Below the pieces are notes generated by a model, which had not been told where the DNA came from, searched no databases, and worked only from the letters and a program-made list of their open reading frames with translations. A stretch of 32,430 bases of DNA from contig JAJZBS010000021.1 of NCBI GenBank assembly GCA_021851885.1, positions 1 through 32,430 of the forward strand. The letters are read 5' to 3'. The translations under genes were made by a program, and so were the position numbers. The stretch is from Actinomycetes bacterium (GTDB taxonomy: Bacteria > Actinomycetota > Acidimicrobiia > Acidimicrobiales > JAMCQF01). Shown piece after piece: positions 25,408 to 31,117 of the stretch (position 1 is its first letter; the number at the start of each line of letters is the position of its first letter).

Positions 25408-26322
25408 TCATTGCGTGCTCTTGGTGCCGACCGGCTCGCTGACGAGGCGCACGGAATCGCCTGTCCGCAACGACAGTGCTTCAGCCGCAGAGTCCTGGTC
25501 GAGCACCAGGGCGAGTTTCGCGCAGGAGTCCACGAGGAGGCCGAGCTCGCCGGAGCCGAGGTCGGCAAAGGCACGCACCTCGACGACGGGCACCTCGACG
25601 TCACCGCGCACCAAGTGCCATCGGCCGCTCCCCCCCGGCGGCATCCCGGTTGCGAGCTCGACGTTCCCGAACCGGTCCACCCACGCGACGTGGGTGTCAA
25701 GGACGCCGTCGAGCCACGATGTCTCGGGTGGCGGTGGAAGGGAGGTGAGCCCGGCGACCGGGATCTCGTCGCCCAGGGACACAAGGTCGGCACCGCAACA
25801 GAGCATGGCGGCCGCCGGCGCGAACAGGTCCCGCCCGTCGAACGTGGCCCCGGCGGGGGGCGCGTGGCAAGCGCCGCAAGGCGCCGTCGACGGGGCGATC
25901 GTCGACGGTGCGATCGTCGACGGGGCGATCGTCGACGGGGCGATGCGCGAACGGTCCAGGGTGACCGCCCGGGCGATCCCTCCCCGTTCTTGGCATGCAG
26001 GCAGGAGCAGGCCGTTGTCGGGACCGACCATCGCGAGTGGGCACCCGGGGGGCTGTCCCGCGATCTCGATGGCGACCCCCCGCCGGGCACCGCCGACGCC
26101 CGGATCGACGACTGCGAGGACGACCCCGGAGCCCAGGTACGGGACCGCCCGCACCAGCGCGGCTGCACCGGCTGCGACGTCATAGGGCGGGATCCCGTGC
26201 GTCAGGTCGACAACGGCAACCCCGCCGGCCATGCGCTGCAGGACGGCCCGAACGACGCCGGCGAACTCGTCGTCGGTCCCGAAGTCGCTCAGGAAATAGA
26301 CGGTCGCCGGGCCGTCGGCCAC
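25408..26322 (-). CDS. SAM hydroxide adenosyltransferase (DUF62) family protein
   Basis: A 304-residue member of the family that hydrolyses S-adenosylmethionine to adenosine and methionine and that includes fluorinase and chlorinase. Marks are FLSDFGTDDEFAGV (10-23), DLTHGIPPYDV, VVDPGVGGARRG with Asp73 and Arg80, VGPDNGLL, and the C-terminal AWVDRFGNVELAT. The segment that normally reads TFHGRDIFAP reads TFDGRDLFAP, so the conserved His is Asp162. A 15-nt tandem repeat encodes IAPST units at about 128-147, directly before it. The GTG at 26322 is chosen because a GGAGG lies 9 nt upstream; longer readings would overlap the HTH gene. Precedes the acyl-CoA synthetase by 10 nt. Confidence 0.88.
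   Translation of the reverse strand: MADGPATVYFLSDFGTDDEFAGVVRAVLQRMAGGVAVVDLTHGIPPYDVAAGAAALVRAVPYLGSGVVLAVVDPGVGGARRGVAIEIAGQPPGCPLAMVGPDNGLLLPACQERGGIARAVTLDRSRIAPSTIAPSTIAPSTIAPSTAPCGACHAPPAGATFDGRDLFAPAAAMLCCGADLVSLGDEIPVAGLTSLPPPPETSWLDGVLDTHVAWVDRFGNVELATGMPPGGSGRWHLVRGDVEVPVVEVRAFADLGSGELGLLVDSCAKLALVLDQDSAAEALSLRTGDSVRLVSEPVGTKSTQ
25884..25943 (-). repeat. 15-nt tandem repeat, four copies, in SAM adenosyltransferase gene
   Basis: Four consecutive 15-nt units (CGTCGACGGGGCGAT, with one G-to-T change in the second copy) lie at 25884-25943. On the coding strand they encode a repeated IAPST pentapeptide, so copy-number change would keep the frame. Confidence 0.92.
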
Positions 26323-26371
26323 AGGGCGCCCCCCTCCCGAGCGATCGACGGCACGACCTGGTTCGGCAGGC

Positions 26372-26566
26372 TCAGCCCGCCTGGGTGTACCGGTCTGCCA
26401 GGTACTTGTCGACGTCTTCCTCCCGGATGCGGTAGGACTTGCCGATCCTCGCTGCAGGCAGCTCACCACCACTGATGAGCCGGTACACCGTCATGGTGGA
26501 CACGCGCAGCATCCCGGCGACCTCCCCGACCGTCAGAAAGCGGCCTCTCGCTAATTGCGGTTGCAC
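26372..26566 (-). CDS. Small excisionase-type helix-turn-helix DNA-binding protein
   Basis: A 64-residue protein made of one MerR/excisionase-like winged helix: FLTVGEVAGMLRVSTMTVYR, then GELPAARIGKSYRIREEDVDKYL. It resembles, from memory, the mycobacterial Rv0500A protein, which also sits beside proC and has the same domain and a similar C-terminal AG ending. The frame is open 13 codons further, but the GTG at 26566 is selected by a strong GGAGGAGG 9 nt upstream. It is likely a transcription factor rather than a phage excisionase, since no integrase or attachment site is nearby. Target unknown. Confidence 0.85.
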   Translation of the reverse strand: MQPQLARGRFLTVGEVAGMLRVSTMTVYRLISGGELPAARIGKSYRIREEDVDKYLADRYTQAG

Positions 26567-26588
26567 TGTGGAACACCTCCTCCGCCTG

Positions 26589-26605
26589 TTGGCACTGTAC
26601 GCCAA
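26589..26605 (-). promoter_or_regulatory. Inverted repeat over putative -10 of the HTH gene
   Basis: TTGGC-N7-GCCAA forms a perfect 5-bp-arm inverted repeat 23 nt upstream of the GTG. Its spacer contains TACAGT (26594-26599), a -10-like hexamer on the minus strand. This could be an operator, perhaps autoregulatory. Confidence 0.35.
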
Positions 26606-26678
26606 TGTTGCACGTGGGGAAAGAGGGGGAGCAGGGTGAGAAGGCCTGCTCGGCAGATGGCGGCCGGAAGCACCTGTG

Positions 26679-26699
26679 AGCTGCAGTTACTGCGCAGCT
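26679..26699 (-). terminator. Hairpin after proC
   Basis: AGCTGCAG-TTA-CTGCGCAGCT, an imperfect stem with a two-base bulge, lies 16 nt past the proC stop. No T-run follows, so this is a weak terminator call. Confidence 0.3.
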
Positions 26700-26714
26700 G
26701 CCCGGCGTGGGCCC

Positions 26715-27575
26715 CTACGCCTCGCCCCGTGCGAGCTCGCGGGAGCGCTCTGCGGCGGCCGCAACGGCGGCACGGACCGCCTCTCTCAGTCCCCTCTCTT
26801 CGAGCACGGCGATGCCCCGGGCCGTCGTCCCGCCGGGCGACGTCACGTCCGAACGCAGCTTGACGGGCTCCTCCCCCGTCTCGGCGAGCAGCTTGCCGGC
26901 TCCAGCAACGGTCGCGACGGCGAGGGCTCGCGACGTGGGTTCCGGCAGGCCGGCCGCGACGCCGGCCTGGGCCAGCGCCTCGGCGAGGAGAAACACGTAG
27001 GCCGGGCCGGAGCCCGACACGGCCGTCACGGCGTCGAGCCACTCCTCGGGCACGCGTACCACTGCTCCGACGGCGCGCAGCACGCCCTCGGCCCAATCCA
27101 GATCAGCTGCACTGGTCGCCGATCCGCCACAGAGCGCGGCGACCCCGGCGCCGACAAGAGCGGGCGTGTTCGGCATCGCCCGCATCACGGCCGTGCCGTC
27201 GTCCAGCAGGCCCTCGAGGGTTGCGATCGTGACGCCGGCCATGATCGACAACACACGCGGCGGAGCGAGAGCCGCCAACCCGGCGCATGCACGGGATGCA
27301 TCGCCGGGCTTGACGGCAACGAGGGCCCCGCCGACCTTGCTCGGGCCGGGCTCTCGGTGAGAGGAGTCCTCGGGGCTTGCGCCCGGCCCGGCGACCTCGC
27401 CCACCGACGACACGACCCGCAGCCCCGGGTGCGCTGCGGCCAATTGCGCGCGGCGCTCCGCGAGGGACTCGACGACGGCAATGTGCTCGGGTGTCGCCCA
27501 GCCGCCGGAGATCAGGCCGGCAACGAGGGCGCCGCCCATCTTTCCTCCGCCGATGACGATCAGATCCGTGCGCAT
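26715..27575 (-). CDS. proC: Pyrroline-5-carboxylate reductase
   Basis: Catalyses the last step of proline synthesis, the NAD(P)H-dependent reduction of pyrroline-5-carboxylate. It has 286 residues. The Rossmann motif IGGGKMGGALVAGLISGG is at 8-25, MPNTPALVGAGVAALC in the middle, and the C-terminal dimer/active-site segment has VSGSGPAYVFLLAEAL and LRSDVTSPGGTTARGI. A short Pro/Ser/Glu-rich insertion occurs near residues 65-80. The ATG at 27575 matches the family N-terminus and has no Shine-Dalgarno; a TACCCT hexamer lies 7 nt upstream. The frame is open further upstream but without family similarity. Confidence 0.95.
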   Translation of the reverse strand: MRTDLIVIGGGKMGGALVAGLISGGWATPEHIAVVESLAERRAQLAAAHPGLRVVSSVGEVAGPGASPEDSSHREPGPSKVGGALVAVKPGDASRACAGLAALAPPRVLSIMAGVTIATLEGLLDDGTAVMRAMPNTPALVGAGVAALCGGSATSAADLDWAEGVLRAVGAVVRVPEEWLDAVTAVSGSGPAYVFLLAEALAQAGVAAGLPEPTSRALAVATVAGAGKLLAETGEEPVKLRSDVTSPGGTTARGIAVLEERGLREAVRAAVAAAAERSRELARGEA

Positions 27576-27596
27576 GGGGGCCAGGGTACTGGGGCG

Positions 27597-27662
27597 CGGT
27601 CCGAGGAACCTCACAGATCCCCGCACTTCCCCGAACGGCGACCGGCTCAGCTCCTCGGACCG
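27597..27662 (-). other. Candidate structured leader or small RNA upstream of proC
   Basis: An 11-bp perfect inverted repeat (CGGTCCGAGGA / TCCTCGGACCG; 27652-27662 and 27597-27607) encloses 44 nt. On the minus strand it begins 2-4 nt after the start point predicted from the promoter at 27672-27700 and ends 21 nt before the proC ATG. A short CCAG-GGTA-CTGG hairpin (27581-27592) follows. I recognise no known RNA family. It could be a leader RNA, a small RNA or a DNA-level operator. Confidence 0.4.
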
Positions 27663-27671
27663 AGCGTGCGC

Positions 27672-27700
27672 ACCATAGCCCCACTCCCGAGGACCGCCAA
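27672..27700 (-). promoter_or_regulatory. Sigma-A-like promoter upstream of proC
   Basis: On the minus strand TTGGCG (27695-27700) and TATGGT (27672-27677) are separated by 17 nt. The pair lies in the 208-nt gap between the YbjN-family gene and proC and is the best promoter match seen in the window. Confidence 0.45.
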
Positions 27701-27783
27701 GTGCCACCAGCGCCGGTTCGTGACGGAGTTGTCGCGCTCTGCGCAGGCGTGACGCGCACAGCGGCGCATGTGCAACCGGACGC

Positions 27784-28260
27784 TCACGACCTGCGCCGGC
27801 GGCGGTAGAGACTTGCGAACCCGAGAGACATCGCCATCGCGAAGTGCCGTTCCACATAGGTATAGGCGGAACCGACGATGCGATCGATCTCGTCGAGGTC
27901 GAGACCGCGGATCGGAGTCTCGCCGACCAAGTAGATCGCGTCCTCTTCGCCGATCGCGAAGCGCATGCCGACCAGATCGGCGTTGCGACGAAGGAGATAC
28001 GCCAAGGTCTCTTCCACGTTCTCCTCCGGAGCCGGCATGACGTAGGCCGCTTGGTGGATGCTCCTTTGCCGCAACGTCAGCCACAGGGCGATGTAGTCCC
28101 TGTCCTCTCCGCGCATGCGGAGGTACCAGCGAGACAGATCCGGGTCGTGATCGGCGGCAATGAGCCAGTCGCCGTCGGCCAATGCCTTCTCGACCCAGGA
28201 TCCGATGAGCTCGCCGGCACGTTGCCGCTCAGCCGCCGTGGCGACAGGGATCAGTGGCAC
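27784..28260 (-). CDS. YbjN domain-containing protein
   Basis: A 158-residue cytoplasmic alpha/beta protein of the YbjN (bacterial sensory transduction regulator-like) family. The conserved part runs from DGDWLIAADHDPDLSRWYLR through IHQAAYVMPAPEENVEET to IYLVGETPIRGLDLDEIDRI. The last residues are a run of Arg. The molecular role of the family is not established. The GTG at 28260 overlaps the mshA stop by ten bases, and the mshA-YbjN pairing is, from memory, also found in mycobacteria (Rv0486-Rv0487), suggesting a shared transcript. The longer open frame upstream is an mshA shadow. Confidence 0.82.
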   Translation of the reverse strand: MPLIPVATAAERQRAGELIGSWVEKALADGDWLIAADHDPDLSRWYLRMRGEDRDYIALWLTLRQRSIHQAAYVMPAPEENVEETLAYLLRRNADLVGMRFAIGEEDAIYLVGETPIRGLDLDEIDRIVGSAYTYVERHFAMAMSLGFASLYRRRRRS

Positions 28261-29477
28261 GCCACCAGACGCGTCGCGTCGAGGTCGTCCAGCACGGCCA
28301 GGAGCCTGACCGCCGTCGAGCTCCATGTGTAGGACCCGGCTCTGCGGCGTGCCGCCGCCGACATCGCATGCAGCGCGTCGCCGGCGGCGAGGACCTGGTG
28401 GGTGTAGGCGACGAACTGGCCCGCGTCTCCTCCTTCGACGAGATAACCGGTCTTTCCATGGTCGACGAGGTGGGTCAGCCCGTCGACGGCGGAGGCGACC
28501 ACGGGAACACCACATGCCGCCGCCTCGAGCGCGACAAGGCCAAACGACTCCGACCTGCTCGGCACGAGGCACACGTCGGCGGCCCGATAGTAGGTGGACA
28601 GGAGCTCGTGGGGGCACGCCGCGCGCATGTGCACACGATCCGCCACTCCCCGATCTCGCGCCGCGGATACCAGGTGCCGCATCTCCTCTGCCCCTTCGGG
28701 GCCGCTCGGGCCCCCCACGACGGCCAAGTGGGCGTCGGGATGCGCTGCGCTCAGCTCGGCGAGCACGTGGATCGCCACACCTGCACGCTTGAGTGGCTGG
28801 ATCCGGCCGACGAAAAGGAGCAGGGGGACACCGGCCGGCAAGCCGAGCGCCCGGCGCGCGTGATCCCGATCTCCCGGTCCGTAGAAGGCATGGTCGACCC
28901 CAGGGGAGACGACCTGCGTGCGACCCGGATCGCTTCCATACAACGAGGCGACCTGATCGGCCTCGACGTCGGTCGAGACGACCACGGCATCCGAGCAACC
29001 GATGATCTCGGCCTCCGCTTCGGCACGCCAGCTCGGTTCCGTCGCGTCGCAATGTTTGACGCGGGCGAGCGTATGAAAAGTCGACAGCAGCGGGACGTCG
29101 ATCTGGTGCTTCAGCCAATGGCCGGCGAGACCCGACAACCAGTAATGACTGTAGATAGCGTCCGGGCTTGGCACTTCCCCGGCGGCGATTCGAGCGAGGA
29201 CCCCTTGGCTGAACGCCTCGACGACCGACGGGAGCTCTTGGCGCCCGAGAGGGGCCGCCGGTCCTGCCACGACGTTGTGCAATCGAAAGCCTGGCTCGAC
29301 TTCGACGACAGGAGGATCGGACGGCTTCGACGCCCTCGTGAAGACGTCACACTCGGCGCCAAGGCGCGCCATGGCCGACGACAGCTCCCGGACGTAGACG
29401 TTCATCCCGCCGCCGTCTCCGGTCCCGGGCTGTGCAAGCGGCGACGTGTGCAACGAGATCACACTGACACTGCGCAT
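28251..29477 (-). CDS. mshA: D-inositol-3-phosphate glycosyltransferase (mycothiol synthesis)
   Basis: A GT-B family 4 glycosyltransferase that by family joins UDP-GlcNAc to inositol-3-phosphate, the first step of mycothiol. It has 408 residues. The N-terminus SLHTSPLAQPGTGDGGGMNV (8-27) is the MshA hallmark. The donor-binding region shows FVGRIQPLKRA (222-232) and the E-x7-E motif at Glu310 and Glu318 in SESFGLVALEAAACGVP. It is somewhat shorter than the mycobacterial enzyme. The ATG at 29477 lies 10 nt after the XRE gene; the 46 codons before it read through that gene and are rejected. A related sucrose-phosphate-synthase-like GT4 is the main alternative. Confidence 0.82.
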   Translation of the reverse strand: MRSVSVISLHTSPLAQPGTGDGGGMNVYVRELSSAMARLGAECDVFTRASKPSDPPVVEVEPGFRLHNVVAGPAAPLGRQELPSVVEAFSQGVLARIAAGEVPSPDAIYSHYWLSGLAGHWLKHQIDVPLLSTFHTLARVKHCDATEPSWRAEAEAEIIGCSDAVVVSTDVEADQVASLYGSDPGRTQVVSPGVDHAFYGPGDRDHARRALGLPAGVPLLLFVGRIQPLKRAGVAIHVLAELSAAHPDAHLAVVGGPSGPEGAEEMRHLVSAARDRGVADRVHMRAACPHELLSTYYRAADVCLVPSRSESFGLVALEAAACGVPVVASAVDGLTHLVDHGKTGYLVEGGDAGQFVAYTHQVLAAGDALHAMSAAARRRAGSYTWSSTAVRLLAVLDDLDATRLVACH

Positions 29478-29487
29478 CGCTGTGAGC

Positions 29488-29931
29488 CTACTGGGACAAG
29501 GTGAGCGTTCCTCCCGCGCCTTCGTCACCCGGGCCGATAGGGGAATCTGCATCGTGCTCGATCCCATCCGCGCCGACGTCGGCACCAGCTTCGTGGCGGA
29601 AGGACAGGTAGACACGGACCAGGGCTTGCTTCTGGTCCTCGGTCAGGTGCGCGTCGGAAAGCACGGCGCGAGGCACGTCGATCTCCTCTTCCTCGCGCTT
29701 TTCCAAGATCCCTGCGCGGACATACAGCGTTTCCGCCGAGATGCGTAGCGCCTTGGCGATCTGCTGGAGGATCTCGGCGGAAGGCCGCCGCAACCCTCGT
29801 TCGATCTGGCTCAGGTAGGGATTGGAGATCCCGGCGAGTTCGCTGAGACGTCGCAGCGACAGGCGCGCTGTGTTGCGTTGGTCTCTGATGAAGGCGCCGA
29901 GGTCCCGCCAGCGGTCCGGTAGGTCTTTCAT
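29488..29931 (-). CDS. XRE-family transcriptional regulator
   Basis: A 147-residue regulator with an N-terminal lambda-repressor-like HTH: LSLRRLSELAGISNPYLSQI (25-44) continuing to ERGLRRPSAEILQQIAKAL. A helical region EILEK-EEEEIDVPRAVLSDA and TEDQKQALVRVYLSF follow, then an acidic, Gly-rich tail (about 115-147). The HTH closely resembles what I recall of mycobacterial Rv0474. The ATG at 29931 starts the conserved domain; the upstream open frame belongs to the rsiG-like gene. Lies 10 nt downstream of that gene and 10 nt upstream of mshA. Target genes unknown. Confidence 0.88.
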   Translation of the reverse strand: MKDLPDRWRDLGAFIRDQRNTARLSLRRLSELAGISNPYLSQIERGLRRPSAEILQQIAKALRISAETLYVRAGILEKREEEEIDVPRAVLSDAHLTEDQKQALVRVYLSFRHEAGADVGADGIEHDADSPIGPGDEGAGGTLTLSQ

Positions 29932-29941
29932 GGCGCGCGGG

Positions 29942-30511
29942 CTACTGCAGCAGGTTGTCGACGCTTGCGCGGCCGCTCTTGTAGCGGGTGATGATCTCGT
30001 TCTGGAGGACGTCGAGCTGCTCGTGAACTTTCCGCCTCGCCGACGAGAGCTCGATCTCGAGATCGCCAAGCCGGTCGATGATGTTCAGCAGCTCGCCCTC
30101 GCTCAAGGACGGAAGGCGGCCGATCGCCTCGGCCCCGACGATCTCATCAAGGCGTTCGGTCAGGGCGATGACGTCGGGAGAATCGGGCCGCGGTGCAAGG
30201 GGCTCCGGCAGGCGCCCCGTCCCCGGCGACCGGCTATGCGGGGCCAGGATGTTGGGCAGGTCCTTGACGAGCTTGCTCAGATCCTCTCCCTGGCGATCCA
30301 TGACGGCCGCGACGATGTCGACGCGGCCCTGGATGATGCGGCGCACATACGACAGTGCAACCTCCACTTCCTGGCACGTCATGCGCATGGCATGCAGGTC
30401 CTCCAGGCGCCTCTCGCTCAGACCGTCCAGGAATCCCGGTGCCAGGACGTCCTCCACGCTGGCCGAGGCCGATGCCCCGGAGGGCGCGAGTGGCTCTCCG
30501 CCGATGGTCAT
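29942..30511 (-). CDS. rsiG: RsiG-like c-di-GMP-binding anti-sigma factor (twin motif)
   Basis: A 189-residue, mainly helical protein. Helix 1 carries the published RsiG signature E(x3)S(x2)R(x3)Q(x3)D at Glu50, Ser54, Arg57, Gln61, Asp65. Helix 2 carries the same spacing at Glu152, Ser156, Arg159, His163, Asp167, with Gln replaced by His. In Streptomyces, RsiG is an antiparallel coiled coil that binds c-di-GMP through these motifs and then holds the sigma factor WhiG inactive; members are often annotated as aerial mycelium formation protein. A Pro-rich linker (about 90-113) separates the two halves. No sigma factor gene is in the window. The ATG at 30511 precedes a disordered N-terminus (1-22); the open frame extends further without support. 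First gene of the run with XRE, mshA and YbjN. Confidence 0.78.
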   Translation of the reverse strand: MTIGGEPLAPSGASASASVEDVLAPGFLDGLSERRLEDLHAMRMTCQEVEVALSYVRRIIQGRVDIVAAVMDRQGEDLSKLVKDLPNILAPHSRSPGTGRLPEPLAPRPDSPDVIALTERLDEIVGAEAIGRLPSLSEGELLNIIDRLGDLEIELSSARRKVHEQLDVLQNEIITRYKSGRASVDNLLQ

Positions 30512-30562
30512 GCGCGCGCCCCCGCGTCGCGTACCAGCTGGTTCATCGGTGCAGTCACGGAC

Positions 30563-30582
30563 ACCATCACATTGGAGATGGT
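30563..30582. promoter_or_regulatory. Inverted repeat upstream of the rsiG-like gene
   Basis: ACCATC-N8-GATGGT lies 52 nt upstream of the rsiG-like start, in the 162-nt gap to the dksA-like gene. A short regulator-binding site is possible, but the arms are only 6 bp. Confidence 0.25.
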
Positions 30583-30634
30583 ACCCGGTGCCGATCACCG
30601 CTACCGACGACCCGCACTCGCGCCACCGGGCCCA

Positions 30635-30662
30635 CCACCGATACGGACGGTTCCGGCGGTGG
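30635..30662 (-). terminator. Hairpin after the dksA-like gene
   Basis: CCACCG (30635-30640) and CGGTGG (30657-30662) form a stem with a possible inner CGG/CCG extension, 11 nt past the stop of the dksA-like gene. No T-run is present. Confidence 0.35.
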
Positions 30663-30673
30663 GAGGGGCGGGA

Positions 30674-31063
30674 TCAGACCGCCCCGGGCGAACCGCGCAA
30701 CTCGCTCTCGGCCTGCTCCTGATCGCCGACACAGAACCGTGCGGCGGGGAGCACGGCGAGCCGAGCGTCTTCGATCGGCCGGCCGCACGCCTCACAAATC
30801 CCATACGTACCGGCTTCGATACGCCGGAGGGCTTCGTCGACGCCGTCGAGCTCCCCTTCGATCTGCTCAAGGATGGACAGATCGCGCTCCCGTTCGAAGG
30901 TCTCGGTCCCGAGATCGGCCTGGTGCTGCGCGTTCGAGGACAGCTCGGAAAGGCTTGCCTCCTCCGTCTCGACCGTGACGCCGTCGTCGAGCAGGTCCTG
31001 GCGGATACCCGCCAGGCGATCGCGCTCGCCGGCAAGATGCTGCTTGGCTTCTGCCGGGTCCAT
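30674..31063 (-). CDS. DksA/TraR-family protein with incomplete zinc site
   Basis: A 129-residue protein of the DksA/TraR family, whose members enter the RNA polymerase secondary channel and often act with (p)ppGpp. Residues about 1-80 are coiled coil, including DLGTETFERERDLSILEQIE. The C-terminal finger reads YGICEACGRPI and later RFCVGDQE: Cys90, Cys93 and Cys111 are present but the fourth ligand position is Asp114. The ATG at 31063 follows a TAAGAT hexamer by 6 nt with no Shine-Dalgarno, suggesting a leaderless mRNA. Divergent from the beta-propeller gene with a 54-nt gap. Confidence 0.85.
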   Translation of the reverse strand: MDPAEAKQHLAGERDRLAGIRQDLLDDGVTVETEEASLSELSSNAQHQADLGTETFERERDLSILEQIEGELDGVDEALRRIEAGTYGICEACGRPIEDARLAVLPAARFCVGDQEQAESELRGSPGAV

Positions 31064-31069
31064 GACGTC

Positions 31070-31075
31070 ATCTTA
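31070..31075 (-). promoter_or_regulatory. -10-like TAAGAT of the dksA-like gene
   Basis: TAAGAT on the minus strand ends 6 nt before the ATG at 31063, the spacing expected for a leaderless transcript. No convincing -35 is seen. Confidence 0.4.
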
Positions 31076-31105
31076 GGTGTGAACAGGATCAACGGAAGCC
31101 TCCCG

Positions 31106-31111
31106 TAGTCT
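31106..31111 (+). promoter_or_regulatory. -10-like TAGTCT of the beta-propeller gene
   Basis: TAGTCT ends 6 nt before the ATG at 31118, and there is no Shine-Dalgarno in between. This is the same arrangement as at the divergent dksA-like gene. Confidence 0.35.
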
Positions 31112-31117
31112 TGGGCG

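Noticed and set aside
25864-25878. CGACH, a heme c-like CxxCH motif, in the SAM adenosyltransferase-family protein
   Set aside because: The protein has no signal peptide, the motif lies in a low-complexity loop beside the tandem repeat, and it is a single occurrence.
25884-25943. CRISPR-like array
   Set aside because: The units are directly adjacent with no spacers and preserve the coding frame, so this is a tandem repeat in a gene.
26372-26566. Phage or integrative-element excisionase
   Set aside because: No integrase, attachment site or composition change is nearby, and the neighbourhood matches the chromosomal proC locus of other actinobacteria.
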